Positions 11,089 to 20,600 of a stretch of 64,000 bases of DNA are shown in pieces. Position 1 is the stretch's first letter. Every line of letters starts with the position of its first letter. The notes under the pieces were generated by a model, which was not told the DNA's origin, did no database searches, and saw only the letters and a program-made list of their open reading frames with translations. The translations under genes were made by a program, and so were the position numbers. The DNA is taken from positions 107,258,501 to 107,322,500 of the forward strand of contig CM071598.1 in NCBI GenBank assembly GCA_036435485.1. Direction: 5' to 3'. Source of the stretch: Saposhnikovia divaricata. Taxonomy: Eukaryota; Streptophyta; Magnoliopsida; Apiales; Apiaceae.

Positions 11089-13590
11089 ATGAGTTCGAAT
11101 ACACCAAAGACTACAGGTACGGTAAAGGTCCCTAAATTCGACAAAGAAAATTACAACCTCTGGAAAATAAAAATGTTGTTGTTCATCAAAGCTGCCAATC
11201 CTCTCTACCCTGACATTCTCAAGAATGGTCCATTCATACCACAACAAGAAGTTGCTGAATCCACAGTGGGCGCAGTAGTCATTCCTAGATCATACGTTCC
11301 AAAAGAGCCATCCAAATGGACGGACTCAGAGAAGGAAAAGATTGCCCTAGACAGCCACCTCATGTTGTTAATCATAGACTCCTTGGATATGTCGATGTTT
11401 GCCAACGTAGCATCATGCAGATCAGCCAAGGACATGTGGAATCACATCGAGGTGTTATGTGAAGGGACAGAGGAGGTAAGAGAAAATAAGAAACAGATAC
11501 TGGTCACACAGTATGAGGCGTTCATGGCACAGCCCAAGGAAAGTATCACTGATGTGTTTGAAAGATTTCACAAGCTGGTGACTGAGCTCCAAATGAATGG
11601 GAAGGTTTACAGCACTAAGGAATTAAATATGAAGTTTCTACTATCGTCACCAAACCATCTAGAGCAAAGGGTCATATCTCTAAGAGAAAGAGATTTGAAC
11701 AAAGTCACGTATGATGTGCTCTATGGGGTTTTAAAGACACACGAGCTTGAGTTGCTTCAAAAGAGGGCTATCCAAGCTAACCAAGGCAGAATGATAAACA
11801 CATCCTGTGCCTTGATTGTCAACAAATCTATTCAAGACCTGGAAGCATCTGCAAGTCAGCTGAGAATAGAAGAGATAGTAGATGACGAAGAAACTGAGGA
11901 AGTAGTGACTGAACCTTCTGATGACAAGGAAGAAGATGAGTTCTACACTCTTGAAGAGCTGGATGGCATGGAAAATACATCATATGCTTTTATGGCCAGA
12001 AAATTTCCAAACATCAGATTCAAGAGGAATCAGCCCTTCAAGCCTAGACCTCAAAATCATTCATTCAACAAGGGCAAGGCACCTATGAAAACAAACAAGA
12101 ACAGATTCAAAACCAGCTATGTGGATAGGTCATCTGTAAGATGTTATAGATGCAATGACCTAGGGCATTTTGCCAGTGAATGCAAGAAGCCTAAAAAGAA
12201 GGATAAGGAGTTTCTTGAGCTTGAAGCTAAGTATGAGGCCCTTCTAAAGAAGCAGACACCAGGTAAGGCTTACATAGCTGAAGGGAAGTGTTGGGATGAT
12301 TCTGACAGTGATGGGGAAGAACAAGAATTCTGCAACTATGCCTTGATGGCCAATTCCAAGGAAGAACCATCTGCATCAGACTCACAGGTACCATCTCTCA
12401 CTACCATAGACATGTCTGTTTCTGAATATAAATCTTTGGTTGAACAACTATCCGTTGAGATGTTTAACATTCATACTAGTATGACTGCTGCTAATGAAGA
12501 GATTGCTAAACTGTCTACCAGGAATGAACTGTTAAATAAGAGAAATGAGGAACTAGAGCTAACTACTGTGCAAATAGAAAATCTTAAACAAGAGATTGAG
12601 TATCTAAAGAACAAAGTTCTATGTGCTAGTCAAGTTGAGAAAGCTCTTAGGGATGAATTAGCTGAAAATGAATTTAAGTTGAAAACATTTAAGAATTCCT
12701 CTAGTCTATTGCAGTCTTATCATGAGAAAAATCTAGCTAGACCTAAGGCTGCCATTGGACTTGATTATGACACTCTTAAACAGAGGAAAGGCTATGCAGT
12801 CATTGAAGATGACATTGTTGTTCAAGAGGAGGTGCCTCAGGTTTTGAAAAAGACTGAGAATCCAATATTTAAAACACCAACACTTGAGATTGATGAGGAT
12901 GCCTTACTCATCAAGCAAATGTTGGAGGATGAAGATGAGGCACAATCAAATGAACAACAAGCATCCTCTGAGAGTAAGAATGTCAAAACCAAAGCCAAGG
13001 AGCCAGTAGGAGGTAGACCTAGACTTGAGAAACCTGTAAAGTTTGTTTCAGCTGGAAATTATGAGACTAAGAAGAAAGTGACTAATAAGAGACCAAACAG
13101 GAATGGCAAATTAGGGATTAACAAAGATAACAACTATGCTTATGTGCCAAATGCCCCTAGGAAAGTTTGTCAAAACTGTTTTAGCTCTAATCATTTGACT
13201 CATGCTTGCAAGAAACCATCTGGTAGTGTTGCTAAACCATTCTATGATTGCTCTGTGCCTTTAAGACATAGAGACTCTCCTTTCTGTGATAAACTTGATT
13301 GTATGCCATGTAACATGAATGTGATGACTAGTTGTTTTAATTTGAGAAGACAATTCATGGAGGGCTGTATCAATCATAATGTTCACACACACTACACAAG
13401 GACAAAGTCTTCAAGTCCTCCTAAAGTTAGGAAGGTACCTCTGTCACCTAAGTCTAAGAACCCTGATTCTAAGACTCCCAACAGTGACAAGAAGACCAAC
13501 ATCAAGAAAACTGATAAGCATGCTGATTTTGATAAAACTGTCACTAAGTCACATGGACCCAAACTCGTTTGGGTACCAAAGGAGAAGTAA
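11089..13590 (+). CDS. gag: Gag polyprotein of Sirevirus A
   Basis: 833 aa. It forms the virus-like particle that packages element RNA. The N-terminal third (residues ~10-230) has the copia gag fold pattern (..FDKENYNLWKIKM.., ..AKDMWNHIE.., ..ESITDVFERF.., ..KELNMKFLLSSP). A CCHC zinc knuckle, CYRCNDLGHFASEC, is at residues 352-365. A second CxxC..H..C cluster (CQNCFSSNHLTHAC) begins at residue 694. Between them is an acidic region and a long coiled coil (about 440-570). The C-terminal tail is Lys/Ser/Thr-rich and ends ..WVPKEK. The length (over 800 aa) is large for copia gag but normal for Sireviruses. It starts 30 bases after the PBS at the first ATG. Its end overlaps the pol frame by 22 bases in a different frame. 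Confidence 0.92.
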   Translation: MSSNTPKTTGTVKVPKFDKENYNLWKIKMLLFIKAANPLYPDILKNGPFIPQQEVAESTVGAVVIPRSYVPKEPSKWTDSEKEKIALDSHLMLLIIDSLDMSMFANVASCRSAKDMWNHIEVLCEGTEEVRENKKQILVTQYEAFMAQPKESITDVFERFHKLVTELQMNGKVYSTKELNMKFLLSSPNHLEQRVISLRERDLNKVTYDVLYGVLKTHELELLQKRAIQANQGRMINTSCALIVNKSIQDLEASASQLRIEEIVDDEETEEVVTEPSDDKEEDEFYTLEELDGMENTSYAFMARKFPNIRFKRNQPFKPRPQNHSFNKGKAPMKTNKNRFKTSYVDRSSVRCYRCNDLGHFASECKKPKKKDKEFLELEAKYEALLKKQTPGKAYIAEGKCWDDSDSDGEEQEFCNYALMANSKEEPSASDSQVPSLTTIDMSVSEYKSLVEQLSVEMFNIHTSMTAANEEIAKLSTRNELLNKRNEELELTTVQIENLKQEIEYLKNKVLCASQVEKALRDELAENEFKLKTFKNSSSLLQSYHEKNLARPKAAIGLDYDTLKQRKGYAVIEDDIVVQEEVPQVLKKTENPIFKTPTLEIDEDALLIKQMLEDEDEAQSNEQQASSESKNVKTKAKEPVGGRPRLEKPVKFVSAGNYETKKKVTNKRPNRNGKLGINKDNNYAYVPNAPRKVCQNCFSSNHLTHACKKPSGSVAKPFYDCSVPLRHRDSPFCDKLDCMPCNMNVMTSCFNLRRQFMEGCINHNVHTHYTRTKSSSPPKVRKVPLSPKSKNPDSKTPNSDKKTNIKKTDKHADFDKTVTKSHGPKLVWVPKEK

Positions 13591-16500
13591 TACTTTTGTG
13601 TTTGCAGGGCAAAGAAAGTAAAAAGAAAGTCATGTGGATTTTGGACAGTGGATGCTCAAATCATATGACTGGTGATATGGCCCTGCTATCACAGTATGAG
13701 GAAAAGGCTGGCCCAATGGTTGCTTTTGGAGATGACAGCATCGGCAACACACTGGGATATGGCAAGTTGGAAATTGGAAATGTCATCATTGAGAATGTAG
13801 CACTGGTCAAGGGGCTCAAGCATAATCTACTGAGTGTTGGTCAATTCACTGACAGAGGCTTCAAAGTGAACTTTGACAAAGATGAATGTTTGATCACCCA
13901 CAAGAAGACTGGTGATTTTGCTCTGTCTGGAGTAAGGAAGGGAAGCCTGTTTGTAGCCAATTTGGACTCTGCAAGCAAGGACACAATTTGTTGCTTCTAC
14001 TCAAAAGCATCAAATGAAGACAGTTGGCTGTGGCACAAGAAGCTATCACACCTGAACTTCAAAGCCATTAATTCCCTAGTCAAAAGAGAGTTAGTGAGAG
14101 GCATGCCCACACTTGAATTCTGTCAAGAAGGAGTGTGTGAGGCGTGTCAAAAGGGAAAAATGAAAAGATCAAGCCACAAGTCAAAAACAGTGACATCTAT
14201 AACCAAGCCCCTGCAACTGATTCATATGGATTTGTTTGGGCCTGTCAATATTATGTCACTAGGAAGGAAGAAGTATGCTCTAGTGATGGTTGATGATTTT
14301 ACAAGGTATACATGGGTAGAATTTCTGGCATCAAAGGATGAGGCTCCACAAGTAATCATTGAGCACATAAAGAAAGTTGACAAAGAAGCAAAGGCCATAA
14401 ATGCAAGTGTGATTGCATTAAGAAGTGATAATGGGACAGAATTCAGAAATGCCATGCTTGGAGCATTCTGCAAAGAAAATGGTATTTCTCAACAATTCTC
14501 AGCTCCAAGGACTCCACAACAAAATGGAGTTGTTGAGAGAAAGAATAGGACTCTGATAGAGGCTGCTAGAACAATGCTACTTGATGCAAAGATGCCTACA
14601 TGTTTTTGGGCTGAGGCTGTGAGCACTGCATGCTACATCCAAAACAGAACCCTCATCAACAAAAACACTGGAAAGACACCTTACAACTTGATGACTAGAA
14701 AGAAGCCTACTCTAAAGTATGTTCATACTTTTGGAAGCAAGTGCTTTGTGCTAAAAGATAATTCAGAATATGTTGGAAAGTTTGATGCAAAGGCATTTGA
14801 AGGAATCTTTCTTGGCTATTCTATGGAAAGAATTGCATACAAAGTTTATGTCATTTGTCAAAAGAAAGTAATGGAGAGCACAGATGTAACATTTGATGAC
14901 AGCAAACTACCTGGATTAGAAGAAGCCAATGATGAAGATAAAGATCCCTTGAGGTTTGACAATCTAGATGATTCTGATGAGGAGATTGAAAGTGAATCTG
15001 AACTCATAATCCAACAAACTCAAGTGAATGAAGAACCTGTGTCAACCAACAATGAAGAAACAAGCATCCAAGATACACCTGTGAGGAGTGACAACTTCAC
15101 AGGGGGAGGAAATGCAGATGATCATGATCTAAATGATGAAGCAACATCAAGGATGAGAAATCAATCTGAACATACAAGGAAATGGGATAGATCACACACT
15201 GCAGATCAGATAATTGGAAATCCAAATGCAGGAGTAAGGACAAGGAGAGCAACTATAAATGAATGTCTCTATGGCTGCTTTCTATCCCAAGTTGAGCCTA
15301 AGAAACTTGATGATGCATTGTTGGATCCTGACTGGATAATTGCTATGCAAGAGGAGCTAAATCAATTTGAAAGAAGCAAAGTATGGGAACTAGTGCCTGC
15401 ACCAAAGGATAGAACCGTTGTTGGAACTAAATGGGTTCTAAGGAATAAGATGGATGAAAATGGTGTAGTCATAAGAAACAAAGCAAGGTTGGTTGCAAAA
15501 GGATTCTCTCAACAGGAAGGTATTGACTATGATGAGACCTTTGCCCCTGTTGCTAGACTAGAAGCCATCAGAATTTTCTTGGCATTTGCTGCACATTCTA
15601 ATTTCAAGGTCTATCAAATGGATGTCAAGAGTGCATTCCTGAATGGGGAGTTGGAAGAAGAAGTATATGTGCAACAACCACCTGGCTTTGAGGATCCACA
15701 GTTTCCCCACTTTGTCTACAGATTACTTAAAGCATTGTATGGACTCAAGCAAGCTCCTAGGGCATGGTATGACACACTATCACAATTTCTACTGGAGAAT
15801 CAATTCACTAGAGGCACACTGGACAAGACACTGTTCTACAAGAAACATGGTGATGATATTATCCTAGTTCAAATCTATGTGGATGATATCATATTTGGCT
15901 CTACAAATGAGAAGCTGTGTGAAAAATTCTCTAAGCTCATGCAAAGCAGATATGAGATGAGTATGATGGGAGAATTAACATTCTTTCTTGGACTGCAAGT
16001 GAGTCAAAGGAAGGATGGCATTTTTATAAGTCAAACCAAATACATTAAAGATTTACTGAAGAAATTTGATTTGGAAGAATGCTCACCTGCGAAGACACCC
16101 ATGGCCACTGTCACCAAGTTAGATGATGATGCTAAGGGCAAAAAGGTAGATATCTCAATCTACAGAGGCATGGTCGGTTCTCTACTCTACCTCACTGCTA
16201 GTAGGCCAGATATCATGTTTGCTACATGCTTATGTGCAAGGTTTCAATCAAACCCAAAGGAATCACACATGATAGCTATAAAAAGGATCTTCAAATATCT
16301 GAAAGGCACACCAAACTTGGGGTTATGGTATCCTAAGGACACAGGGTTCAATCTGGTTGGTTATTCTGATGCTGATTATGCTGGATGCAGAGTGGATAGG
16401 AAAAGCACATCAGGTAGCTGCCAGTTTCTTGGCCAAAGGTTAGTCTCTTGGTACAGCAAGAAACAACAATCTGTGTCAACTTCCACAGCTGAAGCTGAAT

Positions 16501-16829
16501 ACATAGCTGCTGGAAGTTGCTGTGCTCAAGTGCTTTGGATTAGAAACCAACTTAGAGATTATGGACTTGTGTTGGAAAGAATTCCTATCATGTGTGACAA
16601 CACAAGTGCAATCTCTATAGTTGCCAATCCTGTCAATCATTCTAGAACAAAGCACATTGACATCAGATATCATTTCATAAGGGAGCATGCAACTAATGGA
16701 ACCATTGAGTTACATTATGTTCCCACAGAAAAACAACTAGCTGACATATTCACTAAGCCATTAGATGAAGCCACCTTCATTAGGCTGGTCAGTGAGATTG
16801 GAATGCTGAATTCTTCGAATTCTGGCTAA
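13569..16829 (+). CDS. pol: Pol polyprotein of Sirevirus A (protease, integrase, RT, RNase H)
   Basis: 1086 aa open frame, in the -1 frame relative to gag and overlapping its end. Order is that of Ty1/copia. Protease DSG at D26 (WILDSGCSNHMTG). Gag-pre-integrase WHKKLSHLN around residue 155. Integrase D221, D287, E323 (an exact D,D35E). RT with KARLVAKGFSQQEG and YVDD at 770-773. RNase H with SDAD (D934), STAEAEY and the TKHIDIRYHF segment. It closes ..DIFTKPL..EIGMLN. No stop or frameshift is seen. The ATG at 13569 may not be a true start: the protein is probably made by a frameshift or by a spliced or otherwise separate RNA, since a pyrimidine-rich 'tttgtgtttgcag' acceptor-like site sits at 13597-13609, before the protease. 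Confidence 0.93.
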   Translation: MGTKGEVILLCLQGKESKKKVMWILDSGCSNHMTGDMALLSQYEEKAGPMVAFGDDSIGNTLGYGKLEIGNVIIENVALVKGLKHNLLSVGQFTDRGFKVNFDKDECLITHKKTGDFALSGVRKGSLFVANLDSASKDTICCFYSKASNEDSWLWHKKLSHLNFKAINSLVKRELVRGMPTLEFCQEGVCEACQKGKMKRSSHKSKTVTSITKPLQLIHMDLFGPVNIMSLGRKKYALVMVDDFTRYTWVEFLASKDEAPQVIIEHIKKVDKEAKAINASVIALRSDNGTEFRNAMLGAFCKENGISQQFSAPRTPQQNGVVERKNRTLIEAARTMLLDAKMPTCFWAEAVSTACYIQNRTLINKNTGKTPYNLMTRKKPTLKYVHTFGSKCFVLKDNSEYVGKFDAKAFEGIFLGYSMERIAYKVYVICQKKVMESTDVTFDDSKLPGLEEANDEDKDPLRFDNLDDSDEEIESESELIIQQTQVNEEPVSTNNEETSIQDTPVRSDNFTGGGNADDHDLNDEATSRMRNQSEHTRKWDRSHTADQIIGNPNAGVRTRRATINECLYGCFLSQVEPKKLDDALLDPDWIIAMQEELNQFERSKVWELVPAPKDRTVVGTKWVLRNKMDENGVVIRNKARLVAKGFSQQEGIDYDETFAPVARLEAIRIFLAFAAHSNFKVYQMDVKSAFLNGELEEEVYVQQPPGFEDPQFPHFVYRLLKALYGLKQAPRAWYDTLSQFLLENQFTRGTLDKTLFYKKHGDDIILVQIYVDDIIFGSTNEKLCEKFSKLMQSRYEMSMMGELTFFLGLQVSQRKDGIFISQTKYIKDLLKKFDLEECSPAKTPMATVTKLDDDAKGKKVDISIYRGMVGSLLYLTASRPDIMFATCLCARFQSNPKESHMIAIKRIFKYLKGTPNLGLWYPKDTGFNLVGYSDADYAGCRVDRKSTSGSCQFLGQRLVSWYSKKQQSVSTSTAEAEYIAAGSCCAQVLWIRNQLRDYGLVLERIPIMCDNTSAISIVANPVNHSRTKHIDIRYHFIREHATNGTIELHYVPTEKQLADIFTKPLDEATFIRLVSEIGMLNSSNSG

Positions 16830-17671
16830 GTGAATATATCAACTAGATTGTTGCAGCAGTAAATACTTACCTTATCAAATGCTCAATATTTTTAAAGTAA
16901 GTATTGGCTGGAGTATGATCTATAAATATTCCAATGCTGCACATGTTGAAAATCATACATCTTTAGCTTGAAATTTCTGTGAAATTTTGAGAAAATCACT
17001 ATTTAATTTAGTAGAATATTCTTCAGTGAATATTTCTGGTAAATTTTAAAAGATAGTGAAAATTGAATTTTATGAGTGAAAAGTATAGTTCGATAAGTCA
17101 GACTTCTCGAATGGTTCATTGTTATGTCGTGGCTCGAGTTCTCGAATAGGCCTATCTAGAACCCTCTTGAGTTCTCGAATAGTGTCTCTTAGAGAAATCG
17201 AATAGCACACTTTGAGTTCTCGAATAGAGTATTTTAGTTCTCTAATGATAGAGTTCTCGAATACTGCATTTGAGTTATCGAATCATTTGAAAAGGCTGAT
17301 TTTTCGCTGACACTTAATCGCTTTTTGGATTTATATTCAAAATTTCATTTCGCTCATAAAAACATATTTTATTTAGCTTAGAATTATTTTCTGAGTCAAA
17401 TAACTGCCAGCTGTGAGTTACAAACTGTCTGAGATATCGAATAAGCCTTTCTTGACTTCTCGAATAGTTGTTTCATACTTCTCGAATGACTTGTCGCTAC
17501 AGAACACTTATCTATCGACAACTCAAGACATTCATATATATATACATACAACTTCACAACTATTCAATTCTTTTCGTTCGATTTCTCAAGCACCTCAACT
17601 CCTGAAACCTCTGAAAAACCCTAACTGCGAATTTCTTCTTCAATCCTAATTCTCTTTTCTTCTCTACCCAA
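16830..17671 (+). other. Spacer between pol and env-like ORF of Sirevirus A, with TTCTCGAA motif cluster
   Basis: 842 bases, non-coding. Between about 17110 and 17490 there are seven or more TTCTCGAA(T) copies, the reverse complement of the motif in the LTR U3. The end (17530-17671) is C/T-rich with several 'caaccc/aaacccta' stretches and could serve as promoter or leader for the env-like ORF. Sireviruses are known to carry conserved repeated motifs in non-coding parts; the exact motif here is specific to this element as far as I can see. Confidence 0.7.
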
Positions 17672-20600
17672 ATGGCAAACCCTAAACTCACCATATCATT
17701 CCAAACTAATTTCATCGCAATCACCAGTGATGTGGAAGCACCGAATGCCAATTTCAAGTGCTTTGTTCGGTGGTTGTCTGAATCATACATCAAGAGTGCG
17801 CTCTCAGCCAACCCAACTCTGTACATAGATCTATTGGAACAATTCTGGAGGACTGCTACTGTGGAGGTCATCGCTCTTGAGAACGCTATCACTTCTTATA
17901 TTGTTCACTGCAAGATTCAAGGAGAGGATATCACTATCACCACTGCAGACATGAATCAAGCCTTGGATATGCAGCAAGAGACGTATGATGCTCTGGCCTC
18001 CAATGATGAGTTGGAAGAATTCTTTGACTTCATCAACTACTCTGATACTATCAAGCTGGGAAAGTTGAATAGGAAGTTCTTAAGGAAAGAATGGAGCTTT
18101 GTATTTGCTACACTCCTTCATGTATTCACTGCACGGAAATCAAGCTTTGATCAGATTAGTACACCCGTGCAGCAGATTGCCTATGCCTTGGCTCATGGGA
18201 GAAAGATAGATGTTGGACTTCTCATCCTACAGGAACTCTATGGGAGACTTGGTCAGACCACAGCCAAGAGAGGTAATGAAATTTTCTTTCCTCGCTTTAT
18301 TCAATCAGTGCTTAACTTTAAAAATGCTTCTTTGATTGAATTGCCTGGAGTAGATAAGAGTAAAATAGGCTATCCTAGGTCCATGACCAAACTCATTTTT
18401 GGTAATTTGGAGACTAGGAATGATGTGGATGTAAGACTTAGCATAACTCCCCACATGGAGGGTTTGTTTAGGTCTTACCCCCACAACATGCCAATATTTG
18501 ATTCTAAATCACAGTTAGCACAGCCTAAGCAAGGAGAACAAAATGCTAACCCAAGGCCTGCTAACCAACCCCCTCAGCCAAACACTCTATCCAGCAAAGA
18601 GCCAACTGCATCATCCTCTCAAAAGGGTGATGTTAGTAAAAAGAAGAGAAAACAGGTTGCTTCTGAACCTTTAGAAATCTTAACTGAAGCAGCCTTGGCT
18701 GTAGAACTAGGGTTAGAAAGTGAGAAACCTGAGTTACCTATCATAAGCCTAAAGAAGAAGAAGAAGTCTAAAACCACCTCTTCAGTCACTCAAATGGCTG
18801 AAGTTGTAAAATCAGGGGCACACAGCTCACTAGATGTATCCTCTCAACAGGATGCATCTATAGAATCAAGCATCCTCCCCAATGCACCTATCTGTAAAGA
18901 GTCAGCACAAGGGAGTGATAAGGCTGGCACAACACTGAGTGGAGAGCACATCATAACTGAAACTCCCTCTATTTCTCAGGGGGAGTTGCCAAAATCTTGT
19001 CTACAACACACTTCTCTTTCAGAATCTACCATTCATATTTCTTTGAAGCCTGCAACTCAAGCAATTGAGGAGCAAGGCATTGATCATCAAGAATTCTTTT
19101 CCTTTGATGAGCCAATGAATTCAAGTGACTTGGTGCATGACACCTTGCTCACCACCCAGGTACCACATTTGGATGGTCAGGGAATGCATGCTGGGGCATA
19201 TCCTAATGACACCATCACAAACACAGAGGATTCACTAGTTTTTACTAGAGACTCTGTGCCTGTGTCAACTACTGTTGTAACTCATCCCACTTCTGTGGAG
19301 ACAACAGTAGTAGAGTCTGTTCATCCGGTTGCAGAAGTTGCATCTGTAACTGAGGAGCCTAGCTCTAGCTCTAACTTTTTGTCTCAATGGCTGAAGCCTG
19401 TGCAACATGACAGTGCTTCAGGATCAGGGTCAGTTCCACCACAATTGACGGTCGAAGCACTTCAGAGCTTAGTTGTGGATCAGATCCCTGAGTTCACAAA
19501 AATTGCTCAGCACCTTCTCACTGCAAACATGCCCAATCCAGACTATGAAGCTATTCTCCTATGTCACAAAGAGGATGTAGAGCTACAGAAGGAGAAAATC
19601 ATAGATGAAACTGAGAGAGATGGGAATATCGATGCTTGGCTGCAAGGAACCAATTCAATCCCTCTCTCAGAAGGTCTCCAGTATCTCAGAGAAGAGTACA
19701 TCACTTCACTAGGGTCCAATGCCAAATCTCTCAACCCTACTGATGTGTTTGAAGCAGTGAATGACAGCTATAAAGGCATTCTCAAGGCTGCACACTATCT
19801 TGGTAAAGGCTTAAAGACAGAAATTAATGAAGTGTGTTCAGCTACAACCAAGGAGGTGCATGAGATCAAGAGGACTTTTGATGCTAAATTCCCTCAATTG
19901 GAGACTGTGCTCAAGGACATTCGAACCTGCAATGCTACTTGCACCAGGATGGACAATGGTTTAGCTATTCTCAAGGATGCTGTCACAGGTCTGGGGCACA
20001 AATTTCAATCCTTATCAGATCAGACAACTGATGCCAATGCCATGCTCAGGACCCTCTATGCAAATCAATATGGAGACAAGCTGGTCACTGAGGTTCCTGT
20101 GCATGAGATGTCAAGGTTCGAAGTGCAGAGACTGAAGGATCAATCCCTATCTGGTTTTAAGGCCAATGAACTCTTCACTAAAGTGGATACTCTTGAAAAG
20201 GAGGTAGTCTCTCTCCACAAGTCCAATGCTCATCTTACAGACACTGTGACAACTCTGACTGAGCAGTTGAACACTCAAGCCACCACCACAGCTGATGTTC
20301 TTCTGCATCAACAATCAATGTTGTCTGCAATGATGAAGCACATGGGTCTTCCCCTACCTGATGAATCTTCAACTCCAAAGGTGCATCCTACAGTCCCTGT
20401 GTCTGTCAACAAGCCTAAGGGGGAGAAGAGGATATCAAAGAACTCAAATCCAAAGGGGGAGAGATCACTAGAAAAGGGCATCAAGATCACTGAGGGTGGC
20501 CATCAGAGAACTTTGAAATCTACTACTCATCTGCCTCCCACTTCTCTGCCAGTTGTCACTCTACCAACTGTGCACATCACTACTCCTGATGGTCAAAGGC

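Noticed and set aside
18750..18780. Possible nuclear localisation signal (KKKKKSKTT) suggesting a host transcription factor in the long ORF at 17672
   Set aside because: The ORF lies between pol and PPT of a complete Sirevirus and has the normal env-like N-terminal domain.
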